Counted from the first letter of the stretch, positions 1 to 5,390 are shown. The stretch: DNA of 6,783 bases from Nitrospirota bacterium (GCA_015232165.1 JADGAE010000098.1:1-6783), one strand, 5' to 3'. Notes: generated by a model from the sequence alone, not told the origin. Made by a program: numbers and translations.

Positions 1-134
1 GCGGGTGCGACTTTTAGCCAGGGGTTGCCAACCCCCCGCTGCGACAAGATTGCGGTTCGCCCCTCCCTTGGAGGGGAGGTCTGAGGAGGGGCGCGGTAAC
101 GTCGCTGTGACAGCGGATTTTGTCTTTTCTTTTT
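1..134. repeat. Palindrome-rich non-coding leader upstream of mobA
   Basis: No gene is supported here. Three short perfect palindromes follow one another. GGGGTTG/CAACCCC is at 21-27 and 29-35. CCCCTCC/GGAGGGG is at 60-66 and 70-76, with loop CTT. CGCTGT/ACAGCG is at 103-108 and 110-115. The clustering and GC-rich composition look like a degenerate interspersed repeat rather than the tail of a gene. There is no T-run after any hairpin, so a classical terminator is not supported. No convincing promoter for mobA is visible. The promoter may lie upstream of the window, or mobA may be read through from an earlier gene. Confidence 0.55.
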
Positions 135-737
135 ATGGGCAGGAGTAAAATAGACGCAGTTGTGCTTGCGGGTGGGCAAAACACCCGATTCCCCACACTG
201 AAGGGGTTCATCAGGGTTGGCGACGAGGCGATCCTTGACAGGAATCTCTCGATCTTAAGTGGGTGCTTTGGCGAGTGCTTCATCAGCACGAATTCTCCGG
301 AGGTCTACTTTTCAAGACGGACACGATTAATCGGCGACGTCATAGACACGCGGGGGCCGGCAACGGGGATTATGTCGTCTCTGCTGGCCACCGGGGCGGA
401 GGACGTCTTTGTTGTGGCCTGCGATATGCCTCTTGTGAAGAAGGAACTTGTGGAGTTTATTGCACGGAGCCAGTCCGGATATGACGCCGTTGTTGCCGTC
501 TACGGGGGTATGATGCAGCCCCTCTTGGGCATCTACAACAGGAGGGCTATCCCCGTTATAGAGGGGGCCATTGCAGTTGGCAGAAAGAGGCTTCGGGATG
601 TCCTGGGGATGCTTAATGTCAGATACCTCGCCCAGGAGGATTTTAGCGCAATAGACAGCGAAGGTGAGAGTTTTATAAACATCAACACCCCCCTTGACTT
701 AAAAAAGATTGATGCAATGTATGGATTTAGGTTATGA
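135..737 (+). CDS. mobA: Molybdenum cofactor guanylyltransferase (MobA family)
   Basis: Probable cytoplasmic enzyme that transfers GMP from GTP to molybdopterin cofactor, making the guanine-dinucleotide form used by DMSO-reductase-family enzymes. The 200-residue product matches the usual family length (about 190-210). The nucleotide-binding signature LAGGQNTRFPTLKG lies at residues 11-24, with R18 and K23 in the expected positions. GPATGI is at 74-79, the metal-binding motif VACDMP with D97 at 94-99, and QPLLGIY at 128-134. The C-terminal NINTPLDL at 182-189 is a family hallmark. The start is uncertain: ATG at 135 puts the signature close to the N-terminus, but TTG at 120 is also open, and neither has a good Shine-Dalgarno. 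The AGGAGG at 84-89 is too distant. The usual RMG of the signature is RFP here, a variant in divergent family members. A related nucleotidyltransferase specificity (CTP for MocA) is less likely but not excluded. It lies 110 bases upstream of tatA. Confidence 0.88.
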   Translation: MGRSKIDAVVLAGGQNTRFPTLKGFIRVGDEAILDRNLSILSGCFGECFISTNSPEVYFSRRTRLIGDVIDTRGPATGIMSSLLATGAEDVFVVACDMPLVKKELVEFIARSQSGYDAVVAVYGGMMQPLLGIYNRRAIPVIEGAIAVGRKRLRDVLGMLNVRYLAQEDFSAIDSEGESFININTPLDLKKIDAMYGFRL

Positions 738-847
738 TCAAAGTAGCAGATAAAAAAAGGGGTCAGCGAGGGGCGAGTCGCCCCCGGCTCAGTACCCCCC
801 GGCTTAAAACTGATAACCGTAAGATTTAGTTATACAAGGAGGATACA
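738..847. other. mobA-tatA intergenic region with GC-rich hairpin
   Basis: This 110-base gap contains one strong inverted repeat, GGGGCGA/TCGCCCC, at 770-776 and 778-784. In practice that is a 6 bp stem with a three-base loop. A C-rich stretch with a second GGCT follows at 786-804. No T-run follows the hairpin, so it may attenuate or stabilise transcript ends but is not a textbook terminator. The strong ribosome-binding site of tatA, AAGGAGGA, is at 836-843, four bases before the ATG. Confidence 0.5.
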
Positions 848-1057
848 ATGCTTGGTCTAGGGATACAAGAGCTAATGGTGATCCTGATAATAGTGATGGT
901 GCTTTTTGGGGCGTCCAAGCTGCCGGAGCTTGGCAAGGGTATGGGATCGTTTATCAAGAATCTCAAAAAGGGTCTGACGGAACAAGATGAGATAGACGTG
1001 ACCCCCAAGAAGGATACCGCTGACGTCAAGGAAAAGGTGGAAAACGCCGCCAAGTGA
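848..1057 (+). CDS. tatA: Sec-independent (twin-arginine) translocase subunit TatA
   Basis: Small inner-membrane protein that oligomerises to form the passage for folded proteins carrying twin-arginine signals. The 69-residue product has the full family layout. A short periplasmic N-terminus is followed by one transmembrane helix (about residues 6-20), the hinge FGASKLPELG (20-29), and an amphipathic helix (about 30-43, GMGSFIKNLKKGL). It ends in a charged, probably disordered tail. F20, G21 and K24 match the conserved hinge residues. Residue 8 is glutamate, as in E. coli TatB; E. coli TatA has glutamine there. Many bacterial TatA proteins also carry Glu at this place, and the FGxxKLPELG hinge favours TatA/E over TatB. 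The ribosome-binding site AAGGAGGA is strong. The stop codon overlaps the start of alr. No tatB or tatC is in the window. The upstream mobA fits, since bis-MGD molybdoenzymes are typical Tat substrates. Confidence 0.95.
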   Translation: MLGLGIQELMVILIIVMVLFGASKLPELGKGMGSFIKNLKKGLTEQDEIDVTPKKDTADVKEKVENAAK

Positions 1058-2181
1058 AAAGAGGGCCGTCTATTGAGATAAGCCTTGACAACATACGTCA
1101 TAACTACGAATATGCCCGGGGTCTGTCCAATAACAGGCCGTTAATTGCCGTTGTCAAGGCCGATGCCTATGGGCACGGAGCAGTGAGGGTGGCGACGTTG
1201 TTGGAGGGGTTGGGTGTTTTTTGTCTGGGGGTTGCCTTTAGCTCGGAGGCCATCCAACTTAGAGAGGCAGGAATAACGGTGCCGATCATGGTTTTTTTTG
1301 ACACCCCCGACATAGAAGAGATAGTCAGATATGCCCTGATACCCGTTATTTCGGAGGCTGGTTATGCCCGAACCCTTTCGGAAACGGCACTGCGCAACAA
1401 CATGCAGGTCAGAGCCCACGTCAAGGTGGACACGGGGATGGGCAGGTTCGGTCTTGTATCTGACATAGACCTGGAAAGGATAGAGGCCCTCCTGACTCTC
1501 AAGGGCATTAAAGTAACCGGTTTCATGAGCCATTTCAGCGAGGCCGACCTTGTTGACATGAACTTCGCAAATATCCAGTTGGATAGGTTTGTTGCCCTTA
1601 TGGCAAGGTTGACTGCTCTCTCCGGCGGGGTCTTGCGGCACATTGCCAACAGTGCGGCCACCATGTATCTTCCACAGGCACACCTTGACGCCATCCGTCC
1701 TGGTCTGATGCTATATGGGTATGACCCGCTAAAGCAGGACAATTCGGCCCTCAGACCGGCCATGACCGTTAAGTGCAGGATACTTGACATCAGGAGGTTG
1801 CCCGCGGGCAGGTCTGTTGGCTATGGCAGGACGTTTGTGACACGACGGGAGACCCTTGTTGGCGTCATTGGTATTGGCTATGCCGACGGCTTTCCTCGCG
1901 GGCTATCCAACAAGGGGCACGTGATAGTCAACGGGCATCTGGCACCGATCATTGGCAGGGTCTGCATGGACGTCTCGATGGCAGACCTCACTGACGCCAT
2001 AAGCTCTGCCGCCAACGGCGAGCCTGCACCACGGGAGTGTGTCCTGCTTGGGAGTCAGGGCAACACAGTCCTTTCAGCAAGCCATATCGCATCCGCGGCC
2101 GGCACCATATCATACGAGATACTCACCTGTCTGGGCAGGACACCGGAGAAGACTTTCACGTATCAAACCGCCGACAGATAG
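1054..2181 (+). CDS. alr: Alanine racemase (PLP-dependent)
   Basis: Converts L-alanine to D-alanine for peptidoglycan synthesis in the cytoplasm. The 375-residue length is typical. The N-terminal TIM-barrel carries the PLP lysine K35 in AVVKADAYGHG (32-42). DTGMGRFG (126-133) holds R131, HIANSAA (196-202) and AIRPG (213-217, R215 near the PLP pyridine nitrogen) follow. The C-terminal domain has the second catalytic base Y257 in VGYGRTF (255-261), GIGYADG (273-279), GRVCMD (301-306) and the substrate-site Y354 in SYEIL. All expected active-site residues are present, so the enzyme should be active. It starts with GTG, overlapping the tatA stop as GTGA. The nearest Shine-Dalgarno-like stretch, AAGGTGG at 1034-1040, is rather far, so translational coupling to tatA is likely. 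Confidence 0.97.
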   Translation: MKRGPSIEISLDNIRHNYEYARGLSNNRPLIAVVKADAYGHGAVRVATLLEGLGVFCLGVAFSSEAIQLREAGITVPIMVFFDTPDIEEIVRYALIPVISEAGYARTLSETALRNNMQVRAHVKVDTGMGRFGLVSDIDLERIEALLTLKGIKVTGFMSHFSEADLVDMNFANIQLDRFVALMARLTALSGGVLRHIANSAATMYLPQAHLDAIRPGLMLYGYDPLKQDNSALRPAMTVKCRILDIRRLPAGRSVGYGRTFVTRRETLVGVIGIGYADGFPRGLSNKGHVIVNGHLAPIIGRVCMDVSMADLTDAISSAANGEPAPRECVLLGSQGNTVLSASHIASAAGTISYEILTCLGRTPEKTFTYQTADR

Positions 2182-2377
2182 GGAAAAGATGGCATTGCCA
2201 ATCAGTACGGTTACATAGACCTCGCACCTCTTGTCAGACGCTGAACTACTACAGATGGCGTGTTATGTCTGAGCAATATGACCACGCTTTAACGGAATGG
2301 TACCAAAAAACTTGAGAGATTTGAAAATTAACTTTTATGTTATCATAGTATAAAGTGTTAAAAAGGAGGTTCTACCG
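2182..2377. other. alr-oxidoreductase intergenic region
   Basis: There are 196 bases without a supported gene. A 16-codon reading frame (ATG at 2265, stop at 2313) has no ribosome-binding site and looks accidental. No hairpin plus T-run is seen after alr, so the end of that transcript is not obvious. The distal part is AT-rich and carries the candidate promoter listed separately. The ribosome-binding site GGAGGT is at 2365-2370. Confidence 0.5.
2321..2354 (+). promoter_or_regulatory. Candidate sigma-70 promoter for the NAD(P)H oxidoreductase
   Basis: The -35 candidate TTGAAA is at 2321-2326. With 17-base spacing the -10 would be CATAGT (2344-2349), which is a weak match. TATAAA (2349-2354) is a better hexamer but the spacing is then 22. 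The surrounding 14 bases ATTTGAAAATTAAC (2319-2332) are repeated exactly at 5338-5351, in front of the much better promoter of the secreted protein. This supports a shared promoter element, though the exact -10 here is unsure. Confidence 0.45.
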
Positions 2378-2965
2378 ATGAAACACCTGGTTATACACAC
2401 ACATCCAAACCCAAGGAGTTTTAATCATGCCATAAAAGATGCGTTTATAGACGAGCTTAAGAGCAACGGGCATGAGGTTCGTCTGCGTGACCTGTATGCG
2501 ATAGGTCTTGATCCGGTACTGAGGGCGTCCGACTTTGAGGCTATCATGGGCGGTTTGGTACCGGACGACGTAAAGACCGAACAGGACCACATCCGTTGGG
2601 CCGATATAATAACCTTCATTCATCCGATCTGGTGGTCCGGCTTACCGGCGTTGCTTAAGGGATACATAGACAGGGTCTTTTCGTTGGGATTTGCTTATTC
2701 GATGGATGGACATGCCCTCAAGGGTCTGTTACATGACAAGAAGGTCTTGATACTAAACACCACCGGGGCAGACAGGCAGACGTATGAACAATCAGGTATG
2801 CTTGCCGGCATAACCAAGACAATAGATGATGGCATCTATAGATTTTGCGCAATGGAGGTCATCGGACACAAATACCTTTATGCCGTGTGCTGCGTTACGC
2901 AGGAGGAGCGTTTAACCATGCTGGCAGAGGTGCGAGCTATCGCTAAAACCGTCAGTGAAAAATAG
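2378..2965 (+). CDS. NAD(P)H:quinone oxidoreductase, flavodoxin-like fold (MdaB/KefF/YwrO-type)
   Basis: Probable soluble flavoprotein that transfers two electrons from NAD(P)H to quinones or related electrophiles. The 195-residue product fits the Flavodoxin_2 family. Its N-terminal flavin-phosphate loop is HTHPNPRSFNHA (7-18), followed by RDLYAIGLDPVL (37-48). The flavin/substrate core FIHPIWWSGLPALLKGYIDR spans 80-99 and continues to FSLGFAY. NTTGADRQTYEQSG is at 127-140. The WW-x-G-x-PA-x-LKG-x-DRV motif is diagnostic of the family. The ribosome-binding site GGAGGT is 7 bases before the ATG. It appears to be a single-gene unit, with candidate promoters on both sides. The sequence does not tell FAD from FMN use. 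It also does not separate a detoxifying quinone reductase from a KefF-like ancillary subunit, but no Kef transporter is adjacent. Confidence 0.88.
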   Translation: MKHLVIHTHPNPRSFNHAIKDAFIDELKSNGHEVRLRDLYAIGLDPVLRASDFEAIMGGLVPDDVKTEQDHIRWADIITFIHPIWWSGLPALLKGYIDRVFSLGFAYSMDGHALKGLLHDKKVLILNTTGADRQTYEQSGMLAGITKTIDDGIYRFCAMEVIGHKYLYAVCCVTQEERLTMLAEVRAIAKTVSEK

Positions 2966-2995
2966 ATGAAACAAAATCTTTTTATATGCTATAAT
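2966..2995 (+). promoter_or_regulatory. Candidate sigma-70 promoter for the WD40 operon
   Basis: A perfect -10 hexamer TATAAT is at 2990-2995. An acceptable -35, ATGAAA, is at 2966-2971, 18 bases upstream, within an AT-rich spacer. It starts directly after the stop codon of the oxidoreductase at 2965. It would give a leader of about 60 bases containing the hairpin at 3021-3039. Confidence 0.55.
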
Positions 2996-3020
2996 ATGAG
3001 TATGATGCAAGTAATGATAG

Positions 3021-3039
3021 CATCCTTTGCGGAAGGATG
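3021..3039 (+). promoter_or_regulatory. 5' leader hairpin ahead of the WD40 gene
   Basis: CATCCTT (3021-3027) pairs perfectly with AAGGATG (3033-3039) around the loop TGCGG. The right arm, together with the loop end, contains GGAAGGA, the most Shine-Dalgarno-like stretch in the leader. It lies about 12 bases before the TTG at 3051 and about 24 before the ATG at 3063. The hairpin could modulate translation or mRNA stability. This is inference from structure only. Confidence 0.35.
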
Positions 3040-3062
3040 TGATGTAGAGTTTGGGTGAATCG

Positions 3063-4583
3063 ATGAGTACGATAGCCATTGTAATTATCTTGGTGGGTAT
3101 GTTGGCTATAGTGTTGGAGTTTGTCTTTTATTTCAAGCAGAGGGCAAACGTAAAGATATTATGTGATCAACTCGGTGCGGAGGTTATACTCGATGATATT
3201 ACCCAAGGAGAGGTCCCTCTTGATCTGAAGATACTACCCGGTCAACACAAACTCGTAATAAAAAAGACAGGCAATGATGGCAGTTTCTACGTCTACGATG
3301 GTGAATTTACCGTCGCCCGTGGGGCGGAGAGGGTCATCGATGTAAAGCTGGAGAGGCGATACACGGAGATGTTTTACTGGAACAAGGCCGTTGAAAGTGG
3401 TGAACTGGCGGAGTTTTTGTCGTATCTGGACAGTTTCCCCGAGGGTGAGTACGTAAAAGAGGCAAAAACCGCCATAGAAGATAAATACTTTTCCAATACC
3501 ACCGAAGTCGCCGGTTGTGTTGAGTACACAAAGCGCTACCCCGCAGGGAGGTACATAAGAGAAGTAAAACAGAAACTTGAGGAACTCCTGTATAGTCAAT
3601 GTGAGACTATTACGGGTTGTAAGGAATACATAAGCAGATACCCTAACGGCATATATTCCAATGACCCGAAGATACGAAGGGTGAAAAAGCTAATGGCATC
3701 CGTCCAATACACGATAAACAAGACGCTGGATGCCCACAACGGGCCGGTCAACTGCATTGCCGTAGGGCCCACACGTATGTACTCCGGCTCGGACGACAAG
3801 TCCGTAATGATCTGGGATATCGGCACGGGAAGCCATGTCTATACGTTTCTGGGCCACACCGATGGTGTGTCGTCGCTGGCCCTTTCCAACAGGAAGCTTG
3901 TCTCAGCCTCGGAGGACAGTACGCTTATCGTCTGGGACCTCGATGAAAACACACCCATTAGAACACTGCGAGGACATGCAAGCTGGGTGACCTCTGTTGC
4001 CATAACAGGCAACTTCATAGTGTCCGGTTCGGAGGACAAAACCATAAAGATATGGCGCCTGGACTCGGGTGACCTTATAAAGAGTATCAACGCACATAAC
4101 GGCAGCGTATGGTCGGTTGTCATTGCAGGGGATAAAATAATATCAGGCTCGGAGGACAAGACTATTAAGGTGTGGAACATAAAAACATCCGAACTGCAAA
4201 TGGTCCTTGAGGGGCATATGGATAACGTATGGTCATTATGTCTGTCAGGAGACAGGATCGTGTCGGCATCATGGGATGATACCGTCCGTATCTGGGACCT
4301 CAAAACCGGCACTCTGTTAAATGCCATCAAAGGTAATTGTGGAAGGTTCTATTGCGTAAAGGTATTTCAAAATATGTTGTTTACCGGCTGTTGGGATAAA
4401 AAAATAAGGGTGTGGGACTTTAATACAGGTGAACTGTTGAGCACTCTCAGCGGTCACACGGACAGCGTCTATGACATAGATATGTCAGAAAACCGCCTTT
4501 TCTCCACCTCGTTCGATAAAACCATTAATATCTGGACAGTCGATACGACAGTGACACACGCTGTAACTCAGTTTGAGTACTAA
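3063..4583 (+). CDS. Membrane-anchored PEGA / helical-repeat / WD40 seven-bladed propeller protein
   Basis: Function unknown; probably an envelope-tethered scaffold. The 506-residue product has four parts. One N-terminal membrane helix (about 4-24) comes first. A PEGA-like beta domain (about 28-97) includes AEVILDDITQGEVPLDL and PGQHKLVI. Three helical repeats follow with an exact 34-residue period, marked by FPEG (125-128), YPAG (159-162) and YPNG (193-196), similar to TPR-type repeats of BamD-like proteins. Seven contiguous WD40 blades of exactly 40 residues then span 220-499, most with GH/AH and IWD/VWD-type ends. Blade 6 has lost its GH (KGNCGRF). The blades lack the two-residue SPDG insertion common in bacterial WD40 proteins. 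ATG 3063 is chosen because GGTGA sits 4 bases upstream; an in-frame TTG at 3051 would add four residues. With the N-terminus inside, the propeller would lie in the periplasm, but the signal-anchor orientation is not proven. The downstream membrane gene follows by 20 bases. Confidence 0.92.
   Translation: MSTIAIVIILVGMLAIVLEFVFYFKQRANVKILCDQLGAEVILDDITQGEVPLDLKILPGQHKLVIKKTGNDGSFYVYDGEFTVARGAERVIDVKLERRYTEMFYWNKAVESGELAEFLSYLDSFPEGEYVKEAKTAIEDKYFSNTTEVAGCVEYTKRYPAGRYIREVKQKLEELLYSQCETITGCKEYISRYPNGIYSNDPKIRRVKKLMASVQYTINKTLDAHNGPVNCIAVGPTRMYSGSDDKSVMIWDIGTGSHVYTFLGHTDGVSSLALSNRKLVSASEDSTLIVWDLDENTPIRTLRGHASWVTSVAITGNFIVSGSEDKTIKIWRLDSGDLIKSINAHNGSVWSVVIAGDKIISGSEDKTIKVWNIKTSELQMVLEGHMDNVWSLCLSGDRIVSASWDDTVRIWDLKTGTLLNAIKGNCGRFYCVKVFQNMLFTGCWDKKIRVWDFNTGELLSTLSGHTDSVYDIDMSENRLFSTSFDKTINIWTVDTTVTHAVTQFEY
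3720..4559 (+). repeat. Seven tandem WD40 repeats (120 bp period)
   Basis: Seven blades of exactly 40 codons run without a gap: 3720-3839, 3840-3959, 3960-4079, 4080-4199, 4200-4319, 4320-4439 and 4440-4559. Blades 3 and 4 share the eight-residue core SGSEDKTI, pointing to a recent duplication. Blades 6 and 7 are the most diverged. Seven repeats are exactly enough to close one propeller. Confidence 0.9.
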
Positions 4584-4603
4584 GAATAAAGTGAGGTGCT
4601 TCG

Positions 4604-4978
4604 ATGATTGTAGACAGACCGGAAAAAAGAAAAGATAGACGCAAAGGACCGGATGCGGTGAAAAAAGCCGTGTCGTGGATTATAGGAATAGGCTGGTTCC
4701 TGCTCTTTCAAATCTGGGTGTTCTTCTACTTTGCCATGCCTGAACAACCCTCTATATTCGACCCCCAAGGCGTGTATCACAAACCGCGCTTCTCCTGGGA
4801 TATAACCATGGTAAAAAACATGTTTATCGTCGCCACAGGCCTCCTTATCTTATCCGCCATTGGCTTGATTGTAAGTGCATTGAGAAGCAGAAGAAAGACC
4901 GACCACGTCAGCCCTACCCTCATAATTATGATTGCCCTGTCCTTTATCGGAATCTTCATCATATACTTCAAATTCTAA
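4604..4978 (+). CDS. Hypothetical three-helix inner-membrane protein
   Basis: I do not recognise this family. The 124-residue product has a very basic N-terminus (EKRKDRRKG at 7-15). Three hydrophobic helices follow at about 24-45, 69-93 and 103-122, with SRRK (95-98) between helices 2 and 3. The positive-inside rule predicts a cytoplasmic N-terminus, a periplasmic loop at 46-68 (rich in Pro, Phe and Tyr) and a periplasmic C-terminal end. No catalytic motif is visible. The ribosome-binding site GAGGTG (4593-4598) lies 5 bases before the ATG. The gene starts 20 bases after the WD40 stop with no terminator between, so the two are very likely one operon. A role as membrane partner of the WD40 protein is inference from that arrangement. 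Confidence 0.78.
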   Translation: MIVDRPEKRKDRRKGPDAVKKAVSWIIGIGWFLLFQIWVFFYFAMPEQPSIFDPQGVYHKPRFSWDITMVKNMFIVATGLLILSAIGLIVSALRSRRKTDHVSPTLIIMIALSFIGIFIIYFKF

Positions 4979-5053
4979 CAAGGACTCGGGTGCATACCAA
5001 TTTGCTCGCAGAGCCTCGCGCTCCCGAACCGCGGAAAGGACATCTTGCTTTAT

Positions 5054-5102
5054 CCACCAAAAATTGATGCGCCCCGTAAGGGGGTGCATAAGAAAGTGGT
5101 GG
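5054..5102. repeat. Palindromic REP/MITE-like unit with CCACC/GGTGG ends
   Basis: The outer arms CCACC (5054-5058) and GGTGG (5098-5102) enclose an inner hairpin. ATGC (5067-5070) pairs with GCAT (5086-5089), and CCCC (5072-5075) pairs with GGGG (5080-5083) around a GTAA loop. The left half recurs in direct orientation at 5303-5332, with 27 matching bases, two mismatches and one gap. Confidence 0.65.
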
Positions 5103-5109
5103 GTAATGG

Positions 5110-5152
5110 ATTCCTGCTTGCCCCTGTTCAAGCCAGGGGCAGGCTGTGGAAT
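5110..5152. repeat. Long-hairpin REP-like unit
   Basis: An 11 bp stem (5116-5126 with 5134-5144, one G-T pair) surrounds the seven-base loop TTCAAGC. A small internal loop separates it from a closing stem ATTCC (5110-5114) / GGAAT (5148-5152). The core CCCCTG-loop-CAGGGGCAGGC at 5121-5144 is repeated at 5155-5178 with one substitution (A to G in the loop), a 34-base tandem period. Confidence 0.65.
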
Positions 5153-5154
5153 GA

Positions 5155-5178
5155 CCCCTGTTCGAGCCAGGGGCAGGC
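5155..5178. repeat. Second tandem copy of the 24-base hairpin core
   Basis: 23 of 24 bases match 5121-5144. The arms CCCCTG (5155-5160) and CAGGGG (5168-5173) still pair. This copy has no counterpart in the related element at the window end, where the sequence passes directly from GGAATGAC to ATAT. It therefore looks like an extra unit gained here or lost there. Confidence 0.6.
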
Positions 5179-5203
5179 ACATATGGGCGCAAAATGCCAT
5201 TTC

Positions 5204-5279
5204 CTGTCATTCCCGCGAAAGCGGGAATCTATTTTTAAAAACCGCATTTAATCTTGTTTTAAAAAAAGTGTAATGACAG
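5204..5279. repeat. MITE-like unit with CTGTCATT/AATGACAG terminal inverted repeats
   Basis: Perfect 8-base terminal inverted repeats lie at 5204-5211 and 5272-5279. Just inside the left end is a perfect hairpin, ATTCCCGC (5209-5216) and GCGGGAAT (5221-5228) with a GAAA tetraloop. The 67 bases at 5204-5270 match the complement of 6670-6738 at about 58 positions with two small gaps, by hand alignment. It is too short to encode a transposase. Confidence 0.7.
5209..5236 (+). terminator. Hairpin plus T-run, possible terminator of the WD40 operon
   Basis: The 8 bp perfect stem with a GAAA loop (5209-5228) is followed by CTATTTTT (5229-5236), the form of a rho-independent terminator on the plus strand. 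It lies about 230 bases after the stop codon at 4978 and no nearer candidate is visible. It belongs to the repeat unit, so the terminator role may be incidental. Confidence 0.4.
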
Positions 5280-5302
5280 ATTAGACAATAACTTCCGAAT
5301 AC

Positions 5303-5332
5303 CCACCAAAAATTTATGCACCCCCGTAAGGG
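5303..5332. repeat. Half copy of the CCACC palindromic unit
   Basis: CCACCAAAAATT followed by ATGCACCCCCGTAAGGG matches 5054-5082 in direct orientation (27 matches, two mismatches, one gap). The right arm is missing: after GTAAGGG the sequence enters the promoter of the next gene at 5340. Confidence 0.65.
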
Positions 5333-5339
5333 CTTGAAT

Positions 5340-5368
5340 TTGAAAATTAACGCCACATAGTGTATGAT
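5340..5368 (+). promoter_or_regulatory. Sigma-70 promoter of the secreted FG-GAP protein
   Basis: TTGAAA (5340-5345), a 17-base spacer and TATGAT (5363-5368) match the consensus well, about 55 bases before the ATG. The 14 bases ATTTGAAAATTAAC covering the -35 are identical to 2319-2332. Confidence 0.65.
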
Positions 5369-5390
5369 ATCATGTGGGTTGTTTCACAAC
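5353..5390. promoter_or_regulatory. Candidate operator palindromes overlapping the -10 and start region
   Basis: CCACAT (5353-5358) and ATGTGG (5372-5377) form an inverted repeat flanking the -10. Inside it is the perfect palindrome ATGATATCAT (5364-5373). A further inverted repeat, GTTGT/ACAAC (5378-5382 and 5386-5390), follows in the leader. Their position suggests a repressor site, but no known regulator motif is recognised. Confidence 0.35.

Larger units (their letters stand above)
4979..5335. repeat. Nest of palindromic interspersed repeats (non-coding)
   Basis: About 360 bases without a credible gene; reading frames here are made of repeat sequence. Units in order are: GGGTGCAT at 4988-4995, inverted relative to later ATGCGCCCC/ATGCACCCC; a palindromic unit at 5054-5102; a long hairpin at 5110-5152; a near-duplicate of its core at 5155-5178; a unit bounded by CTGTCATT/AATGACAG at 5204-5279; and a half copy of the first palindrome at 5303-5332. 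This resembles stacked REP- or MITE-like elements. No transposase is encoded in the window. Confidence 0.75.

Noticed and set aside
770..784. Rho-independent terminator after mobA
   Set aside because: The hairpin is strong but followed by C- and G-rich sequence, not a T-run.
804..835. Promoter for tatA with TTATAC as -10
   Set aside because: No -35 at acceptable spacing, and transcription would begin inside the ribosome-binding site.
1141..1790. Long minus-strand reading frames opposite alr
   Set aside because: They lie entirely opposite a fully intact alr with all active-site residues; the predicted proteins have no recognisable domain and no ribosome-binding site.
2265..2315. 16-codon frame in the alr-oxidoreductase gap
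   Set aside because: No ribosome-binding site, no recognisable peptide, and no support beyond an open frame.
3839..4330. 163-codon minus-strand frame within the WD40 region
   Set aside because: It mirrors the tandem WD40 repeats; the apparent repetition is a shadow of the coding strand.
3063..4583. Eukaryotic contamination suggested by the 40-residue WD40 blades
   Set aside because: It has a bacterial leader, an N-terminal anchor, PEGA domain and tight spacing to the next bacterial gene, and no introns.
4850..5273. Reading frames of 68-116 codons on both strands around 4850-5273
   Set aside because: They run through the membrane-protein gene and the palindromic repeats and encode repeat-derived, low-quality peptides.
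5204..5279. Insertion sequence with its own transposase
   Set aside because: Only 76 bases long and without coding capacity; at most a non-autonomous MITE or REP-like unit.
5110..5332. Possible CRISPR array
   Set aside because: The hairpin core occurs only twice with a 10-base gap, and the other repeats have unequal sizes; there are no regularly spaced unique spacers and no cas genes.
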